Source of the DNA: Mycolicibacterium brisbanense
GTDB lineage: Bacteria; Actinomycetota; Actinomycetes; Mycobacteriales; Mycobacteriaceae
Reading direction: 5' to 3'
DNA: 64,000 nucleotides
NCBI RefSeq assembly: GCF_001570425.1
Contig: NZ_BCSX01000054.1
Span: 1 to 64,000, forward strand
Shown: in pieces, positions 34,737 to 43,737 of the stretch
Position numbering within the stretch: the first letter of the stretch is position 1
How the letters are laid out: the number at the start of each line of letters is the position of its first letter
Program-made: the position numbers and the translations under genes
Notes under the pieces: model-generated
Told to the model about the DNA's origin: nothing
Seen by the model: only the letters and a program-made list of their open reading frames with translations
Databases searched by the model: none

Positions 34737-35208
34737 GTTCTGCGGTCGCGCCGGCGCGGCGGACGGCGTTGATGATGCCCTGATAGCCGGTGCACCGGCA
34801 GAAGTTGCCGGACAGTCCCTCGCGGATCTCGGCGTCGGTGGGCGCCGGGTTGTCCCGTAGCAACGCGGTGATGGAGGTGACGAAACCCGGTGTGCAGAAG
34901 CCGCATTGCAGTCCGTGGCATTCCTTCAACGCGGATTGTACCGGCGAGAGCTCGCCGCCCGGCCCCTCGATGCCCTCGACGGTCGTCACCTCCTGCCCGT
35001 CGACCTGCACCGCGAAAACGAGACATGACCGGACCGCCTGACCGTCCAGCAGCACGGTGCAGGCACCACACGCGCCGTGTTCACAGCCCAGGTGGGTGCC
35101 CGTGAGCCCGCAGGTCTCCCGCAGAAAATCCGCGAGCGTGACGCGAGGCTCGACCACACTGCGGTAATCTCGGTCGTTGACCGAAACGGCAACGGGCAGT
35201 TCATGCAT
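34714..35208 (-). CDS. Molybdenum hydroxylase, 2Fe-2S small subunit (CoxS-like)
   Basis: 164 residues. The N-terminal plant-type cluster uses GCEHGACGACTVLLDG plus a later Cys (VRSCLVF); the C-terminal helical cluster uses LQCGFCTPGF and NFCRCTGY. This is the electron-transfer subunit of xanthine dehydrogenase/CO dehydrogenase-type enzymes, carrying electrons from the molybdenum site to FAD. The ATG at 35208 overlaps the CoxM-like gene by eight bases. Last gene in the order L, G, M, S. Confidence 0.92.
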   Translation of the reverse strand: MHELPVAVSVNDRDYRSVVEPRVTLADFLRETCGLTGTHLGCEHGACGACTVLLDGQAVRSCLVFAVQVDGQEVTTVEGIEGPGGELSPVQSALKECHGLQCGFCTPGFVTSITALLRDNPAPTDAEIREGLSGNFCRCTGYQGIINAVRRAGATAELNSPVQQ

Positions 35209-36076
35209 TGAGCGCCTCCGCACTTGCGCGTTTCCAGGCCCGGGCCACCATGGCGGCACCGACGCGGGCCCGGTAAGACGCCGAGCCTTGCAGGTCCGAG
35301 GGAATGTCGGTCAGTGTCGACATCGCGAGTTCGCCGATGTGCTCGGCGGACACGTTGCCGATCGCCGTTCCGGTCACGGCGGCTTCGGCCGAGGTGGCCC
35401 GCTTCGGCGTCGAACCCAGGCCGAGCAGGCCGATGCCGCACCTGCGCACCCGGTTGTCGTCGTCGAGCTCGATGCCGACAACCGCTCCGGCAATGGCGAA
35501 ATCGCCGTGGCGGCGGGCGAACTCCTCGACCGCGAAGCCGCTGCGCGCAGACCACACCGGAAACCGGACAGCGGTGAGGATCTCGTCGGCGGCCAGTGCG
35601 GTCTCCCACAATCCGGTGAAGAACTCGCTTGCCGGGATCGCGCGGACGCCGCGCGGTGAGGTCGCCTCGATCGTCGCGTCGAGCGCCAGCGCCACAGCGG
35701 CGTATTCGGCCGCCGGATCGGCGTGGGCGATCGCGCCGCCGAGGGTGCCCCGCGTACGGATCTGAAAGTGCCCGATGTGCGGGGTGGCCAGCGTGAGCAG
35801 CGGAACCGATTCGGCCACTTCGTCGTCGAGGCCGACGAGCGCATGCGGCGTGGCGGCACCGATCACGACCTCGTCGCCGCGCCGGGCGATGTCGCTGAGG
35901 CCGGTTATGCGGGATATGTCGATGAGATTGTCGAAATGCGTGAGCCGCATGGCCAGCATCGGCACCAGGCTCTGCCCGCCGGCGAGGATTTTCGCGTTGT
36001 CGCCGTACTCATCCAGGAGCGCCACCGCGTCGTCGATGCCGGCCGGCCGGTGGTAGGCGAACGGAGCAGCTTTCAC
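35201..36076 (-). CDS. Molybdenum hydroxylase, FAD-binding medium subunit (CoxM-like)
   Basis: 291 residues. It begins MKAAPFAYHRPAGIDDAVAL. The FAD motifs are AKILAGGQSLVPMLAMR and TPHIGHFQIRTRGTLGGAIA, both standard for this family, and the C-terminal domain has the usual AYRARVGAAMVARAW-like ending (SASYRARVGAAMVARAW). It takes electrons from the small subunit and passes them to the respiratory chain or another acceptor. Overlaps the neighbours by 8 and 4 bases. Confidence 0.92.
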   Translation of the reverse strand: MKAAPFAYHRPAGIDDAVALLDEYGDNAKILAGGQSLVPMLAMRLTHFDNLIDISRITGLSDIARRGDEVVIGAATPHALVGLDDEVAESVPLLTLATPHIGHFQIRTRGTLGGAIAHADPAAEYAAVALALDATIEATSPRGVRAIPASEFFTGLWETALAADEILTAVRFPVWSARSGFAVEEFARRHGDFAIAGAVVGIELDDDNRVRRCGIGLLGLGSTPKRATSAEAAVTGTAIGNVSAEHIGELAMSTLTDIPSDLQGSASYRARVGAAMVARAWKRASAEALNA

Positions 36077-36711
36077 GAGACCGACCGGAGCCGGCCCAGG
36101 AGGAATCCGAGTGCCCCCGCGACGGCCACGGCGCCGATGGTCGGGGCGAACCGCTTGGCCATCGGTACGGCCATCACCTTGGCCAGCGCGAGCGCGTTGA
36201 TCGAGCCGCCTTGGTTTCCCACGGATGTGGTTGTGGCGGAGACGTTTTCGGTCGCAGGTTCGGCGCCGGCGAGCAGTTCTGCCTCGAGGCTGCCTGCGAA
36301 CTGGTCGATGAGGGCCCCGGCCACATCGCTCAGCACGCCGCGGCCGAACTGCGCGGCCTTACCCGAGATGGTCAGCTCGGTGGTGACCGAGACGAGGGTG
36401 CCTGCGGTGCCGTCGTCTTTCAGCTGGGCGGTGACGACGGCAGCGGCTCTTCCGTTGCCGCGGGTCTCCTTGCCGATGGCCTTGAGCACCACGCGCTGCG
36501 CTTGCGCGTCCTTCTCCTGAAACGTCGCATTGCCTTGATAGGACACGGTGATGGGCCCGACCTTGACCTTGACGGCTCCGGTGAAGTTGTCACCATCGAC
36601 GCTGAGCAGGGTTGTGCCGGGCAGGCAGGGGGCGACGCGTTCGACGTCGGTGAGTACCTCCCACGTCTGCGTCGCGGGCACCGCGACCCGGAATTCGTTG
36701 TTGAGTTCCAC
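36073..36711 (-). CDS. SRPBCC-family CoxG-like protein with C-terminal membrane tail
   Basis: 212 residues. Residues 1-150 form the SRPBCC/START-like fold (MELNNEFRVAVPATQTWEVL, APCLPGTTLLSVDGDNFTGAV, TISGKAAQFGRGVLSDVAGAL). A linker leads to a C-terminal hydrophobic segment, TIGAVAVAGALGFLLGRL. CoxG proteins are thought to tether the hydroxylase to the membrane, which fits the tail. It lies two bases after coxL and overlaps coxM by four. Confidence 0.88.
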   Translation of the reverse strand: MELNNEFRVAVPATQTWEVLTDVERVAPCLPGTTLLSVDGDNFTGAVKVKVGPITVSYQGNATFQEKDAQAQRVVLKAIGKETRGNGRAAAVVTAQLKDDGTAGTLVSVTTELTISGKAAQFGRGVLSDVAGALIDQFAGSLEAELLAGAEPATENVSATTTSVGNQGGSINALALAKVMAVPMAKRFAPTIGAVAVAGALGFLLGRLRSVS

Positions 36712-36713
36712 GG

Positions 36714-39086
36714 CTAGTGGTCCTTCCCTTCGGATCGTTCGAGTGCCGCGACGATGGCGGCAGGGCTGGCGGGCAGGCTGGTGATCGTGACCCCGAGCGG
36801 GGCCAGGGCGTCGTTGATCGCGTTGATCACGGCGGGCGTGGATCCGATGGCACCGCCCTCGCCCGCGCCCTTGTAGCCACCCACGCCGGGCCCGGGGATC
36901 TCGACGTGGCCGTACTCGATGAGCGGCACCTCGGTGGCGGTGGGCAGTAGGTAGTCGACAAAGGTTGAGGACAGCGGGTTTCCGGCGTCATCGTAGGAAA
37001 GCTGTTCCAGCAGGGCGCCGCCGATGCCCTGCACGGTGCCACCGGCGATCTGGCCCTCGACAACGTTCGGGTTGATCATCGGACCGACGTCCTCGCTGAC
37101 GATATAGCGCGTGATGTCGACCCGGCCGGTGTCCAGATCCACCTCGCACGTACAGGCGTGGGTGGCGTTGGCCCAGTGGATCGGTGCCGTCGGTGGAGCG
37201 GTGAAGCGCGCGGTGGCTTCGAGCGTCGCCGACATGCCCGGCGGCAGCTGCTGCGGCTCGTAGTACGCGCGGTACGCGAGATCGGCGAAGGTGACCGCCT
37301 TTTCGGCGTTGTCGCGGACCGTCGCCCGCGACCCGGCGAGTTCGAGGTCGGATTCGTCGACGCCGAGCCTGGCGGCGGCCATGGCGACGAGTTGCTTGCG
37401 CAGGATGGTGCCTGCCTCGTTGACCGCGCCTGCGGTCATCGGCGCGCTGCGGCTGCCTTGCGTGCCCGCGCCGTACGGCGTCACAGCCGTATCGCCCTGG
37501 ATGGTGGCGACGTCGGCGATATCTGCGCCAAGGGCGTCGGCGGTGAGTTGAACGACGGTGGTTTCCAAACTGTTTCCGGTCGACCCGCCGTTGACGTAGA
37601 CGTTGATCTTTCCGGTCGGCTCCATCCGGATCGTGCAGCCCTCGGTGGCCAGGTGACCGGTCGCCGCACCGGTCGGCTCGATATAGGCGGAGAAGCCGAG
37701 CCCGAGGTAGCGGCCCTGCGCGAGCGCCTCGGCCTGTTCTTTGCGGAAGCCCTCGTGATCGATGATCTTCACCGCCTGTTCGAAGGTCTCGATGGGGGCG
37801 ACGTGGTCATAGGGCATGCCGTTGGGGTTGAAGTAGGGCATCTCTTCGCGGCGCAGCAGATTCTTGCGCCGCAGCTCGACCGGATCCATGCCCATCTTGC
37901 GTGCGGCGATGTCGAGAAGGATTTCCCGCGTGAGGGTTTCGTACTGCCACGGCCCGCGGTAGGCATGCAGGCCCGGGGTGTTGGAGAACACCGTCTTGTA
38001 GTTGAAGCTGGCCTTGGGCACGCGGTACGGGCCAGGGAAGAACATGCCGATGGCCGCGGTGGTCAGTACCGGGTAGGGGGTGGGGTAGGCCCCGACGTCC
38101 TGGATGAAGTCGATGTCGGCGGCCAGGATGGTGCCGTCGTCGGCGAAGGCCATCCGCACGTCGCCGTCGACATGGCGGGATTGCCCGGCCGACATCAGGT
38201 TCTCGCGCCGGTCCTCGATCCACTTCACCGCTGTGCCCGACCGCGCGTTCGACGTCGCGGTGGCAACCTTGCGCGCGGCGAGCATGATGCACATGTCTTC
38301 GCGCATCGGCACCACCTTCTGCCCGAAGCCGCCGCCCGTGTCGCGCATGATGACGCGGACGTGCTGGGCCGGGATGCCCAGCAACCGTGCTCCGAAGGCC
38401 CGTAGCTCGTGCGGCGTCTGGGTGGATGCCCAGATGGTCATTTCACCGGTCGATGCCACCCATTCGACGACCATGCCGCGGGTCTCGATCGGTACGGGAA
38501 CGTACATCTGTTGGTAGACATGCTCTTTGACCACATGAGCGGCCGAGGTGAAGGTATCCTCGTCGGGCGGCGCCCCGGCCAGGCCGCCCGCGTTGTTGTC
38601 GGGATACGCCGCGTGCACCGCCACATCGGAGGTCAGGGCGTCGCGAAAATCGGCGACGGCGGGGAGTGGTTCGTAGCCGACGTCGACCAGATCGGCCGCG
38701 TCCTCGGCGATGTAGCGGCTCTCGGCGATCACGAGTGCGACCGGGTCGCCGACGAATTTGACCTCACCCTCGGCCAGCGGTGGTCGTGGCGTGTCCGGCA
38801 GGTCCTTGCCCGCGACGGCGTGCCAGGCCTCTTTGACGTCGGGGTTGAGATCGGCCGCGGTGAACACCGCGCTGACTCCGGGCAGGGCGAGCGCCGCAGC
38901 GGTGTCGATGCCTGTGATGGTGGCCCGTGCAAAAGGACTGCGGACAAAGCAGGCGTGCAGCATCCCGGGGCGAGCGATGTCGTCGACGAAGGTGCCGCGA
39001 CCGGTGAGCAATCGGGTGTCCTCGACGCGTTCGATCCGCCGGCCCGCGTAGCGGGTGCTGACGGCCCCGGATGTGGCTGACGCCAT
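36714..39086 (-). CDS. Molybdenum hydroxylase large subunit (CoxL-like, not true CODH)
   Basis: 790 residues. The molybdopterin-cytosine-dinucleotide subunit has GRRIERVEDTRLLTGRGTFV at the start, RDTGGGFGQKV, and the catalytic Glu in GAGEGGAIGSTPAVINAIND. The active-site loop reads HAYRGPWQYE. CO dehydrogenase form I has AYxCSFR and form II AYRGAGR, so neither signature is present and CO is not the expected substrate; an aromatic or N-heterocyclic hydroxylation is more likely. The ATG at 39086 follows GGGAGCG; an earlier start at 39176 lacks family homology. Heads the L-G-M-S operon. Confidence 0.92.
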   Translation of the reverse strand: MASATSGAVSTRYAGRRIERVEDTRLLTGRGTFVDDIARPGMLHACFVRSPFARATITGIDTAAALALPGVSAVFTAADLNPDVKEAWHAVAGKDLPDTPRPPLAEGEVKFVGDPVALVIAESRYIAEDAADLVDVGYEPLPAVADFRDALTSDVAVHAAYPDNNAGGLAGAPPDEDTFTSAAHVVKEHVYQQMYVPVPIETRGMVVEWVASTGEMTIWASTQTPHELRAFGARLLGIPAQHVRVIMRDTGGGFGQKVVPMREDMCIMLAARKVATATSNARSGTAVKWIEDRRENLMSAGQSRHVDGDVRMAFADDGTILAADIDFIQDVGAYPTPYPVLTTAAIGMFFPGPYRVPKASFNYKTVFSNTPGLHAYRGPWQYETLTREILLDIAARKMGMDPVELRRKNLLRREEMPYFNPNGMPYDHVAPIETFEQAVKIIDHEGFRKEQAEALAQGRYLGLGFSAYIEPTGAATGHLATEGCTIRMEPTGKINVYVNGGSTGNSLETTVVQLTADALGADIADVATIQGDTAVTPYGAGTQGSRSAPMTAGAVNEAGTILRKQLVAMAAARLGVDESDLELAGSRATVRDNAEKAVTFADLAYRAYYEPQQLPPGMSATLEATARFTAPPTAPIHWANATHACTCEVDLDTGRVDITRYIVSEDVGPMINPNVVEGQIAGGTVQGIGGALLEQLSYDDAGNPLSSTFVDYLLPTATEVPLIEYGHVEIPGPGVGGYKGAGEGGAIGSTPAVINAINDALAPLGVTITSLPASPAAIVAALERSEGKDH

Positions 39087-39218
39087 AGACGCTCCCGATT
39101 CGTCGGCTACTTCAGCGCGTAAGTAGAGTCTGATTATCGTACATCGGAAATAATGCCTCCTGTAAAGGAGAGTCATATTTCCGCTCGGGCCGGCGAGGTG
39201 CCTTTAGGCTTGCTGACT

Positions 39219-39833
39219 ATGCGTCGCATCGCGTTCGGGCTGCTGCTGTCCGCGGCCGCCGCGCTGGTCCCGGCACCTGTCGCGTCGGCCGTGCCTGCGG
39301 CCGCCGCCGGTCTCGTCGACATCCACACCGTGGTGCCCGACGCGATCGTCGATCTGCGGTACGCCACCGCGGACAACTTCGTCGGCCAGCAGCTCTACCC
39401 GGCCGACGCCCATTGTCTGGTGCACGAGTCGATGGCAGCCGGACTGGCCGCCGCGGCCGCGGCACTGAGGCCTGACCGGCTGGTGTTCTGGGACTGTTAC
39501 CGCCCACACGAAGTGCAGGTCCGCATGTTCGAGGCGGTCCCCGACCCGAACTGGGTGGCCCGGCCCGGGACCTCGGCGCGCAGCCACGAGGCGGGCCGGT
39601 CGGTGGACGTGACCATCGCGGGCGTCGACATGGGAACCGGGTTCGACGACTTCACGCCGCGAGCCAAGGCGTATGCGACCGATGGTGTCAGTCCCGCCGA
39701 GCAGGCCAACCGCGCCAGGCTGCGGCAGGCCATGCAGTCCGGAGGGCTCTCGGTGTACTCGGGGGAGTGGTGGCACTTCGACGGCCCCGGCGCCGCCGAT
39801 CCACGGCCGTTCCTCGACGTGCCTCTCGACTGA
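39219..39833 (+). CDS. Exported D-Ala-D-Ala dipeptidase (VanX-like, M15)
   Basis: 204 residues. The signal peptide is RRIAFGLLLSAAAALVPAPVASA. The M15D peptidase motifs are DLRYATADNFVGQQLYP, the substrate Arg region WDCYRPHEVQVRMF, the zinc ligands in SARSHEAGRSVDV (SxHxxGxAxD-like, with Ser for Ala) and the final Glu-x-x-His in SGEWWHFD. It would cleave D-Ala-D-Ala in the periplasm during wall turnover; no other vancomycin-resistance genes are near. The ATG at 39219 is used. The first 84 bases upstream are shared with the divergent coxL promoter. Confidence 0.88.
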   Translation: MRRIAFGLLLSAAAALVPAPVASAVPAAAAGLVDIHTVVPDAIVDLRYATADNFVGQQLYPADAHCLVHESMAAGLAAAAAALRPDRLVFWDCYRPHEVQVRMFEAVPDPNWVARPGTSARSHEAGRSVDVTIAGVDMGTGFDDFTPRAKAYATDGVSPAEQANRARLRQAMQSGGLSVYSGEWWHFDGPGAADPRPFLDVPLD

Positions 39834-39865
39834 ACCTCTCGACTGAACCGCGGGATCACCCGCGG
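39822..39865 (+). terminator. 13-bp tandem duplication over the vanX stop, then a hairpin terminator
   Basis: CCTCTCGACTGAA occurs twice without a gap (39822-39834 and 39835-39847); the first copy includes the stop codon TGA. CCGCGGG (39848-39854) then pairs with CCCGCGG (39859-39865) around ATCA, followed shortly by ATTTTT, a classic intrinsic terminator. The following gap to 40061 shows nothing else. Confidence 0.75.
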
Positions 39866-40061
39866 CGCCGCATTTTTCGCGTGAGTCAGCTCTGACGCAG
39901 GCGCTAATTTGACTTGACGCATCGAACGTTTCGCGCCGAGGCCGTCCCGGGTATGTGTTTGCGTGTGCACACGACTCTGATGGATAACGATTTGAAACCT
40001 CAACGATTTCAAAGTGATACGAGAGACGAAGCCCATCCCTTGCACACACTACGGTCACTTG

Positions 40062-41201
40062 GTGCACCGTCGAACGGCCCTGAAGCTCCCGCTGGCGCTG
40101 GCAGCCGCCGCGGCTCTACCCGCCATGTCCGCGATGCCTAGCGCCGGCGCCGACACAGGACGGTGGCCGGCCGACCGTGCCAATGCGTGGTACCAGTCGC
40201 AGGGCTGGCTGGTCGGTGCGAACTACATCACGTCGACGGCGATCAACCAGATCGAGATGTTCCAGGCAGGCACGTACGACCCGCGGCGAATCGATGCCGA
40301 ACTGGGTGCGGCGCGGCTGCTGGGGTTCAACACTGTACGGGTCTTTCTGCATGATCTGCTGTGGGCGCAGGACCGCGGTGGATTCTTGAGCAGACTGGCG
40401 CAATTCGTCGGAATCTCGGCCAACCACGGCATCAAACCGCTGTTCGTCTTCTTCGACTCATGCTGGGATCCGTATCCGCGGCTCGGTGCGCAGCGTGCGC
40501 CGCGACCCGGCGTGCACAACTCGGGATGGGTGCAGAGTCCCGGCGCTGAACGCATCGCCGACTCGCGCTATCGGCAGGTCCTCTACGACTATGTGACCGG
40601 CGTGATCGGCCAGTTCCGCAACGACCAGCGGGTGCTCGGCTGGGACCTGTGGAACGAACCGGACAATCCGTCCGGCCAGTACCGCTCCGTCGAACGCAAG
40701 GACAAGCAGCAGCAGGTCGGGGCGCTGCTCCCGCTGGTGTTCCAGTGGGCGCGGTCGGTCAATCCGGCACAGCCGCTGACCAGTGGTGTCTGGCAAGGCA
40801 GTTGGGGCTCCGACCGCAGTGCGATGAGCGGTTTCCAGCTCGACAACTCCGACATCATCACGTTCCACTCCTATGGCACGCCCGATCAGTTCGAGGCGCG
40901 GATCGGGGAACTGGCGCCGCTGGGACGACCCATCCTGTGTACGGAGTACCTGGCCCGCACGCTCGGCAGCACCATCGAAGGGGTGCTGCCGGTCGCCAAG
41001 CGGCACAACGTCGGCGCATACACCTGGGGACTGATCGCGGGGAAGACCCAGACGTACTTCCCGTGGGATTCGTGGAGCCACCCCTACAAGACTCTGCCGA
41101 AGGTGTGGTTCAGCGACCTGCTGCAGCCCGACGGCCGGCCCTACCGCGACAGCGAGTACCAGACGCTGCGCAAGCTCACGAGCACGCCGGGCGCAACCTA
41201 G
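40062..41201 (+). CDS. Tat-exported glycoside hydrolase, family 5-like
   Basis: 379 residues from GTG at 40062. The N terminus HRRTALKLPLALAAAAALPA carries a twin-arginine signal. The (beta/alpha)8 core includes FNTVRVFLHDLLW, IKPLFVFFDSCWDPYP, the acid/base Glu in WDLWNEPDNP and the nucleophile Glu in PILCTEYLAR, with GAYTWGLIAGKTQTYFPWD near the end. It should hydrolyse a beta-linked glycan outside the cytoplasm, but the substrate (cellulose, mannan or wall polysaccharide) is unknown. GTG at 40014 is the alternative start. It overlaps the convergent DUF885 gene by four bases. Confidence 0.85.
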   Translation: MHRRTALKLPLALAAAAALPAMSAMPSAGADTGRWPADRANAWYQSQGWLVGANYITSTAINQIEMFQAGTYDPRRIDAELGAARLLGFNTVRVFLHDLLWAQDRGGFLSRLAQFVGISANHGIKPLFVFFDSCWDPYPRLGAQRAPRPGVHNSGWVQSPGAERIADSRYRQVLYDYVTGVIGQFRNDQRVLGWDLWNEPDNPSGQYRSVERKDKQQQVGALLPLVFQWARSVNPAQPLTSGVWQGSWGSDRSAMSGFQLDNSDIITFHSYGTPDQFEARIGELAPLGRPILCTEYLARTLGSTIEGVLPVAKRHNVGAYTWGLIAGKTQTYFPWDSWSHPYKTLPKVWFSDLLQPDGRPYRDSEYQTLRKLTSTPGAT

Positions 41202-42937
41202 AACAGGTCGCCGGTCTCGCCGAGCATCGCCTTGCGGATGAGTGGCAAGGGCAGTGGGCCGATCTTCACGAAAGCGTCGTGAAAGCCCTTGAGTGAGTAC
41301 GCGTCGCCCATCTTCGCCTTGTAGTCGTCGCGCAGTTTCAGGATCGCCAGCTTGCCCATGGTGTAGTAGCCGTACGTCGCATCTGACGTACCGCGTTTGG
41401 CTTCCGACTCGGCGACCGGCGCCGGCTCGTGCGCTTGTTCGACGAACATCTGCTGCGCCTGTTCGACTGTCATCCCCTCGGTGTGCATCTTGATGCCGAC
41501 GATGAAGCGGACATCGCGCAGCAGCGCATCCTGCAGTTGGGCCAGCCGATCCCTCGGGTCACCGCCGTGCAGACCCTCGTCGAGCATCATCTGCTCGCAG
41601 TAGTGCGCCCAGCCCTCGAAATTGCTGGCCGCGCCGAACACCTTGCGGATGTCGGAGGGATAGTCCTTGGCGTAGAGGAACTGCAGATAGTGACCGGGCC
41701 ACACCTCGTGCACCGACACATTGCTGATCGCCGGGCGGTACCACTGCGCCATGAACTCGTCCTGTTCGGGCTTCGGCCACGCCGGGTCCGGCAGGGTCAT
41801 GTTGAAATACGCTTCGGTGGCGACCTTTTCGAACGGACCGGGAATGTCCATCGACGCGGACGTGGTGGCCCGCAGGAAGGGTGGCGTCTCCACCACCCGC
41901 GCCGCAGGCGCAGGCGGGACGTCGACGATCTGCTTGTCACGGACGAACTGCTCGACGCTGTCGAGATTGCTTTGCGTCACAGCGAGCAGTTGCGCCGGTG
42001 GCGGGTAGTCCTTCTGCACGTCGGCCAGCACATCCAACGGCGCCTTGGCGGGATCGATCGCATGGGCCGCGTCGTCGAATGCCTGCTGGTTGCGCTTGAG
42101 ATCTGCCTCCGCGATGTTCAAAAGGTCGGGTAGCGGCGTGGTGATCATCTCGTCGGCCGCCAGTACCTTGCGATAGGTGTCCGCGCCGTACGCGAACGAT
42201 CCGTTGGACCGCGGTAGCAGGTCGTTCTGCAGCCAGGCCTTATAGTCGTCGAGCGCGGCGATCACCCCGGCATTTGCCTTCGCGAAATCATCAAGCAGTG
42301 TCTTGTCTTTCACCTCCGTGAATGCCGCGGGCACATCTTTGGCGAAGAAATCGCGATTGCCGTCGAGTTGGTCGATCGCGATCTGGGTGTAGATCCGTGG
42401 CGGATCGTCGAGGTTGTCGCGCGCCGCGGACAAGGCGTTCGGCATCAGCTTGAGCCGGTTGGTCAAGGACCGCAGGCGCTGCTCCGGCGGCGCGAAATTG
42501 CGCGAGATCATGACGAAGGCGTCGTTGGTGATCCCGCTGCTGTAGAGGTCAGGATCCTTCGCCCAGCGTCGAATAACCTCGTTCTGCAACAGAGTTCCAT
42601 CCAGCGCGTGCTCGGTCTGTTCGAGGTCGAGCTGATTGTCGAGGGTGAGAGTGTCGGCGTCGATCCCGTCGAGGCGTGCCCGGAACGCCTTCACGGCCTC
42701 GGTGTCGGCCGCCAGGGCCGCCGCGGAATAGTCGGCGATCACGTCGTCGTACTTGTGGATACCCAGGGACGTGGCGTGGGAAGGATTCTGCCGATAGGTG
42801 TATTCGAGAATCTCAGCGGTGAGCTGCTGAAAAGCGGTGTCACCGGAACCGGCTGCGGGCTCGGCGCGCTTATCGCATGCCTGCAGGAATCCGATTGCGA
42901 GTACCAGAACGGTGAGCGTTGACCCCAGACGCTTCAT
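41198..42937 (-). CDS. DUF885-family lipoprotein, putative metallopeptidase-like
   Basis: 579 residues. A signal sequence ends in the lipobox GFLQAC (Cys21), so the protein is anchored to the membrane outer face. The DUF885 fold has an HEVWPGHYLQ motif, a variant of HExxPGHH in the family, plus downstream GWAHYCEQMM, which together resemble M32/M3-like zinc peptidase sites. Activity in most DUF885 proteins is unproven. The next gene upstream ends 14 bases away. Role in wall or peptide metabolism is a guess. Confidence 0.85.
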   Translation of the reverse strand: MKRLGSTLTVLVLAIGFLQACDKRAEPAAGSGDTAFQQLTAEILEYTYRQNPSHATSLGIHKYDDVIADYSAAALAADTEAVKAFRARLDGIDADTLTLDNQLDLEQTEHALDGTLLQNEVIRRWAKDPDLYSSGITNDAFVMISRNFAPPEQRLRSLTNRLKLMPNALSAARDNLDDPPRIYTQIAIDQLDGNRDFFAKDVPAAFTEVKDKTLLDDFAKANAGVIAALDDYKAWLQNDLLPRSNGSFAYGADTYRKVLAADEMITTPLPDLLNIAEADLKRNQQAFDDAAHAIDPAKAPLDVLADVQKDYPPPAQLLAVTQSNLDSVEQFVRDKQIVDVPPAPAARVVETPPFLRATTSASMDIPGPFEKVATEAYFNMTLPDPAWPKPEQDEFMAQWYRPAISNVSVHEVWPGHYLQFLYAKDYPSDIRKVFGAASNFEGWAHYCEQMMLDEGLHGGDPRDRLAQLQDALLRDVRFIVGIKMHTEGMTVEQAQQMFVEQAHEPAPVAESEAKRGTSDATYGYYTMGKLAILKLRDDYKAKMGDAYSLKGFHDAFVKIGPLPLPLIRKAMLGETGDLF

Positions 42938-42951
42938 GGTCGGAGGCTAAG

Positions 42952-43737
42952 TCACCGGGCCTGCGATGGGAAACTCTTCTGGAAATCCGCTGAGTTCAGA
43001 CAGCGGGCCTGAGCCTCGACGGCGACCCGCAACGCTGCCGCCGAGCCCAGGTGCCTGCCTGCCTCGATGGCTGCCCGCGCGCCTCGGACGGCGAGTGACG
43101 GCTGGGCGGCCAGTCGTTCAGCGAATTCATCGGCAGCGTAATCGAGTTCGTCGCCAGCGACGACGCGGTTGGCCAGGCCGATACGCAACGCCTCTGCCGC
43201 GTCGATGATTTCTCCGAGCAGGATCAGCTCGCGGGCGCGACCCTCACCGACGATGCGTGGAAGTCGGAAGGTGGCACCCATATCCGGAAGCAGGCCATAG
43301 CGCGATTCGGTGAGGCCGACGCGCGCATCGGCGGCGAAGATCCGGAAGTCGCAGGCCAACGCCAATTGCAGACCCGCGCCGTAGGCGTGGCCCCGCACGG
43401 CCGCGACGCTGGGGCACGGCAGTTCGGGGATGAACTCGAAGACCCCTGCGATACCCAACCCCAGCGCGACGGTCTCCTCGTCGGGTGTGCGGCCGACGAA
43501 CTGCGCCAGTGTGCCCGTCATGGCCTCGCTCAGGTCCAGGCCTGCCGAGAACGATGTCCCCGCGCCTGTGACGACCAGACACCGCAGCGTGTCATCGTCA
43601 GCCAGCAGCGCGCCGAGCCGACAGAGCTCCTCGCGCATCTGGGGGTTCAGCGCATTGAGCTTGTCCGGACGGTTCAGGGTCAGCGTGCCGATGCCGCCGC
43701 GACGCGAATAGTCGAGGGTCTCGTAGTCCTGGGTCAT
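42952..43737 (-). CDS. Enoyl-CoA hydratase/isomerase family protein
   Basis: 261 residues, crotonase family. IGTLTLNRPDKLNALNPQMR and VVTGAGTSFSAGLDLSEAMT form the CoA site; AAVRGHAYGAGLQLALACDF is the second oxyanion loop, with Gly-Ala-Gly-Leu-Gln where hydratases have Gly-Gly-x-Glu, so the catalytic Glu is replaced. ESRYGLLPDMGATFRLPRIV includes the Asp typical of dienoyl-CoA isomerases. The start overlaps the sigma-factor stop by four bases, so both are probably co-translated. Exact reaction unknown. Confidence 0.85.
   Translation of the reverse strand: MTQDYETLDYSRRGGIGTLTLNRPDKLNALNPQMREELCRLGALLADDDTLRCLVVTGAGTSFSAGLDLSEAMTGTLAQFVGRTPDEETVALGLGIAGVFEFIPELPCPSVAAVRGHAYGAGLQLALACDFRIFAADARVGLTESRYGLLPDMGATFRLPRIVGEGRARELILLGEIIDAAEALRIGLANRVVAGDELDYAADEFAERLAAQPSLAVRGARAAIEAGRHLGSAAALRVAVEAQARCLNSADFQKSFPSQAR

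Noticed and set aside
34714..39086. Aerobic CO dehydrogenase (coxSML)
   Set aside because: The large subunit lacks both form I and form II active-site signatures, so only molybdenum hydroxylase is claimed.
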